Shown here: positions 20,020-23,053 of the stretch, one piece after another
Layout: the number at the start of each line of letters is the position of its first letter
Numbering within the stretch: the first letter of the stretch is position 1
Origin: Fibrobacter sp.
Lineage (GTDB): Bacteria; Fibrobacterota; Fibrobacteria; Fibrobacterales; Fibrobacteraceae
Reading direction: 5' to 3'
Length of the DNA: 23,053 nt
NCBI GenBank assembly: GCA_017550445.1
Contig: JAFZOV010000104.1
Location: forward strand, 1-23,053
Program-made: the position numbers and the translations under genes
Notes under the pieces: generated by a model
Databases searched by the model: none
Told to the model about the DNA's origin: nothing
What the model saw: only the letters and a program-made list of their open reading frames with translations

Positions 20020-21525
20020 ATGAAAAAGTTAATCGTTGTAAACAACCCCAAGCACTGGAAATTGCATGTTCCGGGCATCGACATCATTTCGGCACAGGAC
20101 TACCTGATTTCGAGCAAGTATACCAACGAACGCAACCTGCGCGTATTCAACCTTTGCCGCGATTACAACTACCAGAGCAAAGGCTATTACGTTTCGCTCC
20201 TCGCTGAAGCTCGCGGACACAAGGTGATTCCAGGCGTCAAGAACATGCGCGATTTTAAGGCTCCGGCAGTCATCAAGCATATCTCCGATGAAATTGACAA
20301 CCTGATTCAAAAAAGTCTGCACAAACTCACCGGCACGGAATTCATACTTTCGATTTACTTCGGACAGAACGTGAGCCCGCAATACCTAGAGCTTTCTCAG
20401 GAACTTTATCGCTTGTTCCAGGCACCGCTGCTGCGCGCAAAATTTGTATTCAAGCAGAAGTGGTTCATTCAGAGCATTCGTCCGATTTGCGTCGATGAAA
20501 TTCCTGAATCGCACATGGAATTTGTCGATAAGTTCGCGCAGGAATACTTTGAAAAATCCCGCTATGCCGCAAGCAAAGAAGAAGATTACCTGTACGACTT
20601 GGGAATTTTGACGAACCCCGATGAAGTGGAGCCGCCGAGCAATGCGCAGGCCATTCAGAACTTTATCAAGGCAGCCGAAGAAACGGGATTCCGCGTGGAG
20701 ATGATTACCAAGAAGGACTACCCACGCGTAGGTGAATTCGACGCCATCTTCATTCGCGAAACGACGAATGTGAATCACTACACCTATAGTTTCGCACGCC
20801 GCGCACAGTCGCAAGGCATTGCTGTGATTGACGACCCGGATAGCATTCTGCGTTGCTCCAACAAAGTTTATCTGCAAGAACTGATGCAGGCCGCCAAGAT
20901 TCATTCGCCAAAAACGATTATCGCACATTCCGAAAACCGCCATACGCTTGCTAAAGAAATCGGATTCCCGATGGTGATCAAGTCGCCGGATTCGAGCTTC
21001 TCGATGGGTGTAAAGAAGGCGACCAACAAAGAAGAACTTGAACAAATTCTCGACGAAATGTTCGAGCACAGCGACTTGCTGATTGCACAGGAATTCACGC
21101 CGACGGAATTTGACTGGCGCGTAGGTGTGCTCGACGGCAAGCCGCTTTACGCCTGCAAGTACCACATGGCCAAGGGCCACTGGCAGATTTACAACTGGGA
21201 AAGCAACGACAAGCAAAGCGAAGAATTCTCGGGCAAGTGCGAGAGCGTGCCTATTGAAATGGTGCCGCACGGAATCGTGAAGACGGCGCTGCGTATTTGC
21301 AGCTTGATTGGCAACGGACTTTACGGCGTTGACCTTAAGGAATGGCACGGCCACCCGATCGTGATTGAAGTGAACGACAACCCGAGTATTGACGCTGGCA
21401 TCGAAGATGGTGTCGGCAAGAGCAAGGTTTACCTCGCTATCATGAGGTCTCTGCGTCACCGCATCGAAGAACGCATGAATGCCGCACAACACAAACTGCA
21501 ACAACACGAGAGAGAATGGTTCTAG
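20020..21525 (+). CDS. RimK-like ATP-grasp ligase with RLAN N-terminal domain
   Basis: ATP-grasp enzymes of the RimK group join a carboxylate to an amine through an acyl phosphate. The 501-residue product has the RLAN domain to about residue 200, with the hallmark NLCRDYNYQSKGYYVSLLAE (44-63). The ATP-grasp fold runs from about 285, with ATP-binding FPMVIKSPDSSFSMGVKKA (316-334), IAQEFTP (355-361), FDWRVGVLDG (364-373), and metal ligands Asp438 (YGVDLKE), Glu450 and Asn452 (VIEVNDNPSID). The substrate is unknown; E. coli RimK adds glutamates to ribosomal protein S6, but RLAN-containing members are a separate group. The C-terminus (RIEERMNAAQHKLQQHEREWF) is helical. It sits 3 bases after the C39 peptidase gene and 71 bases before the GCS2-type gene, with a heptamer array in that spacer. 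Confidence 0.9.
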   Translation: MKKLIVVNNPKHWKLHVPGIDIISAQDYLISSKYTNERNLRVFNLCRDYNYQSKGYYVSLLAEARGHKVIPGVKNMRDFKAPAVIKHISDEIDNLIQKSLHKLTGTEFILSIYFGQNVSPQYLELSQELYRLFQAPLLRAKFVFKQKWFIQSIRPICVDEIPESHMEFVDKFAQEYFEKSRYAASKEEDYLYDLGILTNPDEVEPPSNAQAIQNFIKAAEETGFRVEMITKKDYPRVGEFDAIFIRETTNVNHYTYSFARRAQSQGIAVIDDPDSILRCSNKVYLQELMQAAKIHSPKTIIAHSENRHTLAKEIGFPMVIKSPDSSFSMGVKKATNKEELEQILDEMFEHSDLLIAQEFTPTEFDWRVGVLDGKPLYACKYHMAKGHWQIYNWESNDKQSEEFSGKCESVPIEMVPHGIVKTALRICSLIGNGLYGVDLKEWHGHPIVIEVNDNPSIDAGIEDGVGKSKVYLAIMRSLRHRIEERMNAAQHKLQQHEREWF

Positions 21526-21528
21526 GAA

Positions 21529-21570
21529 TGTGTGATGTGGAATGTGTAGTGTGAAATGTGAGATGTGGAA
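21529..21570. repeat. Heptamer array 4 (TGTG-N-R-R), 6 units
   Basis: TGTGTGA, TGTGGAA, TGTGTAG, TGTGAAA, TGTGAGA, TGTGGAA in exact 7-base phase, starting 4 bases after the ATP-grasp stop. A TATAGT (21575-21580) follows, a possible -10 box for the next gene. No inverted half. Confidence 0.9.
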
Positions 21571-21596
21571 TGGTTATAGTATAGAAGAGTATTGTT

Positions 21597-22823
21597 ATGA
21601 GCGATTTTAAGATTTTTCAGCGTTACGGCATTGAGATGGAATACATGATCGTGGATCGTGATTCCTTGAATATACTCCCCCGCGCCGATGTTCCTCTCGG
21701 AAAAGACAAGAATGGCGAACAGCTTTCGGACGTAGAGCACGGGCCGATTGGACTTTCCAACGAACTCGTAAGCCATGTGCTGGAATTCAAGTGCGCAGAA
21801 CCAGTTGACAGCCTGAAGCATTTGGGAAAGACTTTCCATCACGAAATCTTGAAGGCGAATGAATCGCTCAAGAGCATCAACGCGATGCTATTGCCGACGG
21901 CGGCGCACCCGTTTATGGATCCCGCTGAAATGAAGCTTTGGCCTTACGACTGTCTCGACATCTACGAGACTTACGACCGCATTTTCAACTGCAAGGGCCA
22001 CGGTTGGGCGAACCTGCAGTCCACTCACATCAACCTTTCCTTCAACGGTGACGAAGAATTCGGCAAATTGCATGGTGCGATTCGCGCACTGCTGCCGCTG
22101 ATTCCGGCGATTGCAGCCTCTAGCCCCTTCCTCGACAGCAAATACTGCGGATTCTTGGACGGACGCATTGAAACCTACCGCCACAATCAGGAGAAAATCC
22201 CGAGCATCACTGGCAAGGTGATTCCCGAAGCGGTCTTTACCTACAAGGATTACGAAGAACAGATTTTCAATCGCGTAAAGGCCGACATTGCGCCTTATGA
22301 CCCGGAGCATTTGCTGAATCACTTTTTCTTGAACAGCCGTGGCACCATCGCCCGCTTTGACCGCGGGGCTATCGAGATTCGTCTCGTAGACATCCAGGAA
22401 TGCCCCGATGCAGACATTGCGATTGCCGAATGGGAAGTCGCCGTACTCAAGGGACTTGTGGAAGGCGCTTTTGCCAACGAAGCCGAAATTCGCGCCCTCG
22501 ACACCGATGCGCTAGCCAAGATTCTACTCGCAACTACAAAATCAGCCGAGAAAGCAGTCATCAACGACCGCGATTTCTTGAAAATCTGGCACATCGATGC
22601 TAGCGAAATCACTGCCGGCGAACTCGTGCAGCACATTACCGCGAAGGTCCGCGATAAGATTTCCGCCCATTCGCAGGAACTGCTCGCAGCCATGTTCAAG
22701 CGCGGCACGCTCGCAAGCGCACTCGTCAAGGCAGTCGGAGCAGACCCCGACCGCGACGATTTTGTATACGAATACGGAAAATTGGCAAAATGCCTAGCCG
22801 AGAACAGACTCTACGGAATTTAA
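21597..22823 (+). CDS. GCS2-family carboxylate-amine ligase
   Basis: Glutamine-synthetase-fold ligase of the glutamate-cysteine ligase type 2 family. The 408-residue product has the first strand motif YGIEMEYMIVD (10-20) with metal-binding Glu13/Glu15, SNELVSHVLEFKCAEPV (53-69), QSTHINLSF (141-149), YRHNQEKIPS and the C-terminal arginine strand RGAIEIRLVDIQECPDADIAI. Members such as YbdK ligate Glu and Cys weakly; here the context with a RLAN/ATP-grasp and C39 peptidase points to a specialised peptide or amide, not to bulk glutathione synthesis. There is no gene for glutathione synthetase nearby. A weak AGAAGAG precedes the ATG. Its stop is 19 bases before a lipoprotein gene with its own promoter. 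Confidence 0.88.
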   Translation: MSDFKIFQRYGIEMEYMIVDRDSLNILPRADVPLGKDKNGEQLSDVEHGPIGLSNELVSHVLEFKCAEPVDSLKHLGKTFHHEILKANESLKSINAMLLPTAAHPFMDPAEMKLWPYDCLDIYETYDRIFNCKGHGWANLQSTHINLSFNGDEEFGKLHGAIRALLPLIPAIAASSPFLDSKYCGFLDGRIETYRHNQEKIPSITGKVIPEAVFTYKDYEEQIFNRVKADIAPYDPEHLLNHFFLNSRGTIARFDRGAIEIRLVDIQECPDADIAIAEWEVAVLKGLVEGAFANEAEIRALDTDALAKILLATTKSAEKAVINDRDFLKIWHIDASEITAGELVQHITAKVRDKISAHSQELLAAMFKRGTLASALVKAVGADPDRDDFVYEYGKLAKCLAENRLYGI

Positions 22824-22828
22824 AAGAA

Positions 22829-22834
22829 TATATT
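22829..22834 (+). promoter_or_regulatory. Candidate -10 box ahead of the last gene
   Basis: TATATT ends 8 bases before the ATG at 22843; no ribosome-binding site. Same near-leaderless geometry as at 1301 and 10726. Confidence 0.4.
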
Positions 22835-22842
22835 TATTCCTA

Positions 22843-23053
22843 ATGAGAAAATCCTGGATCATTCTTGCAGCGTTATTATTTGGCGCGCAGGCATTTATTG
22901 CCTGTAGTGATACAACATCGTCTTCTGCCGTTATTGAAATCGGTGGACCTACAAAAAACGATACCATCGCGGTCGAAGAACCAGAAATCGTCGTACCGGA
23001 TACAACTACAAAGCCCGATACTACGACTATCGAGGAACCTGTACCTACCGATA
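22843..23053 (+). CDS. Lipoprotein with Thr/Pro-rich linker, 5' part only
   Basis: Open to the window edge (70 codons). It starts MRKSWIILAALLFGAQAF, with the lipobox IAC and Cys21 as the likely lipidation site. After CSDTTSSSA comes a low-complexity linker of acidic and Thr/Pro residues (PEIVVPDTTTKPDTTTIEEP), typical of surface lipoproteins that hold a distal domain away from the membrane. That domain is outside the window, so no function can be proposed. The start follows TATATT closely and lacks a Shine-Dalgarno, like the 1313 gene. Confidence 0.7.
   Translation, partial: MRKSWIILAALLFGAQAFIACSDTTSSSAVIEIGGPTKNDTIAVEEPEIVVPDTTTKPDTTTIEEPVPTD

Noticed and set aside
20386..21507. Long open frame antisense to the ATP-grasp gene
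   Set aside because: Shadow frame; the plus-strand protein has a full set of ATP-grasp motifs.
1..23053. tRNA, rRNA, tmRNA or riboswitch genes
   Set aside because: No cloverleaf, rRNA-conserved stretch or recognised riboswitch core was seen on reading either strand; absence by eye is weak evidence and a covariance-model scan would decide.

Overview
The window looks like chromosomal DNA of a Gram-negative bacterium with an outer membrane (lipoproteins, a TonB-like protein, signal peptides). I read it as most likely Fibrobacter or a close relative. This is an inference from gene style, AT-rich TATATT promoters and protein flavour, and was not tested by a search. No rRNA, tRNA, CRISPR array or insertion sequence was found.

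Layout, left to right. (1) 1-1310: a small accessory patch on the minus strand with a truncated XRE-type helix-turn-helix gene and a dinD homologue. They share an almost identical ribosome-binding leader. The dinD leader carries a hairpin-rich candidate attenuator. (2) 1313-3361: a secreted protein of unknown function and a pair of overlapping lipoprotein genes, closed by a bidirectional terminator. (3) 3432-5249 (minus): an Fe-type superoxide dismutase and a DUF1343/NamZ-like (GH171) protein, separated and preceded by unusual heptanucleotide arrays. (4) 5482-7932 (plus): ssb, a membrane protein of unknown function and asd. (5) 8081-10222 (minus): an M29 aminopeptidase and a TonB/AgmX-type envelope protein, then a 518-base, AT-rich, gene-poor gap. 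(6) 10741-15665: alr (plus) meets rluD (minus) stop-to-stop. rluD, lspA, a squalene/phytoene synthase family gene and a small membrane protein gene form a minus-strand group. (7) 15893-17218: dnaA, with DnaA-box-like sites upstream. (8) 17320-19122 (minus): a large secreted protein with a lysine-rich coiled-coil tail. (9) 19318-22823 (plus): a C39-like cysteine peptidase, a RLAN-domain RimK-like ATP-grasp ligase and a GCS2-type carboxylate-amine ligase. This is a compact amide-ligase cassette whose product is unknown. A lipoprotein gene runs off the right edge.

Most genes are housekeeping: diaminopimelate/threonine/methionine/lysine precursor supply (asd), D-alanine (alr), lipoprotein maturation (lspA), ribosome modification (rluD), and replication (dnaA, ssb). 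The most unusual signals are four arrays of the heptamer TGTG-N-R-R kept in exact 7-base phase, two of which fold back in phase; the peptide-ligase/peptidase cassette; a promoter-proximal terminator-like leader before dinD; and very short or absent 5' leaders in front of several genes.
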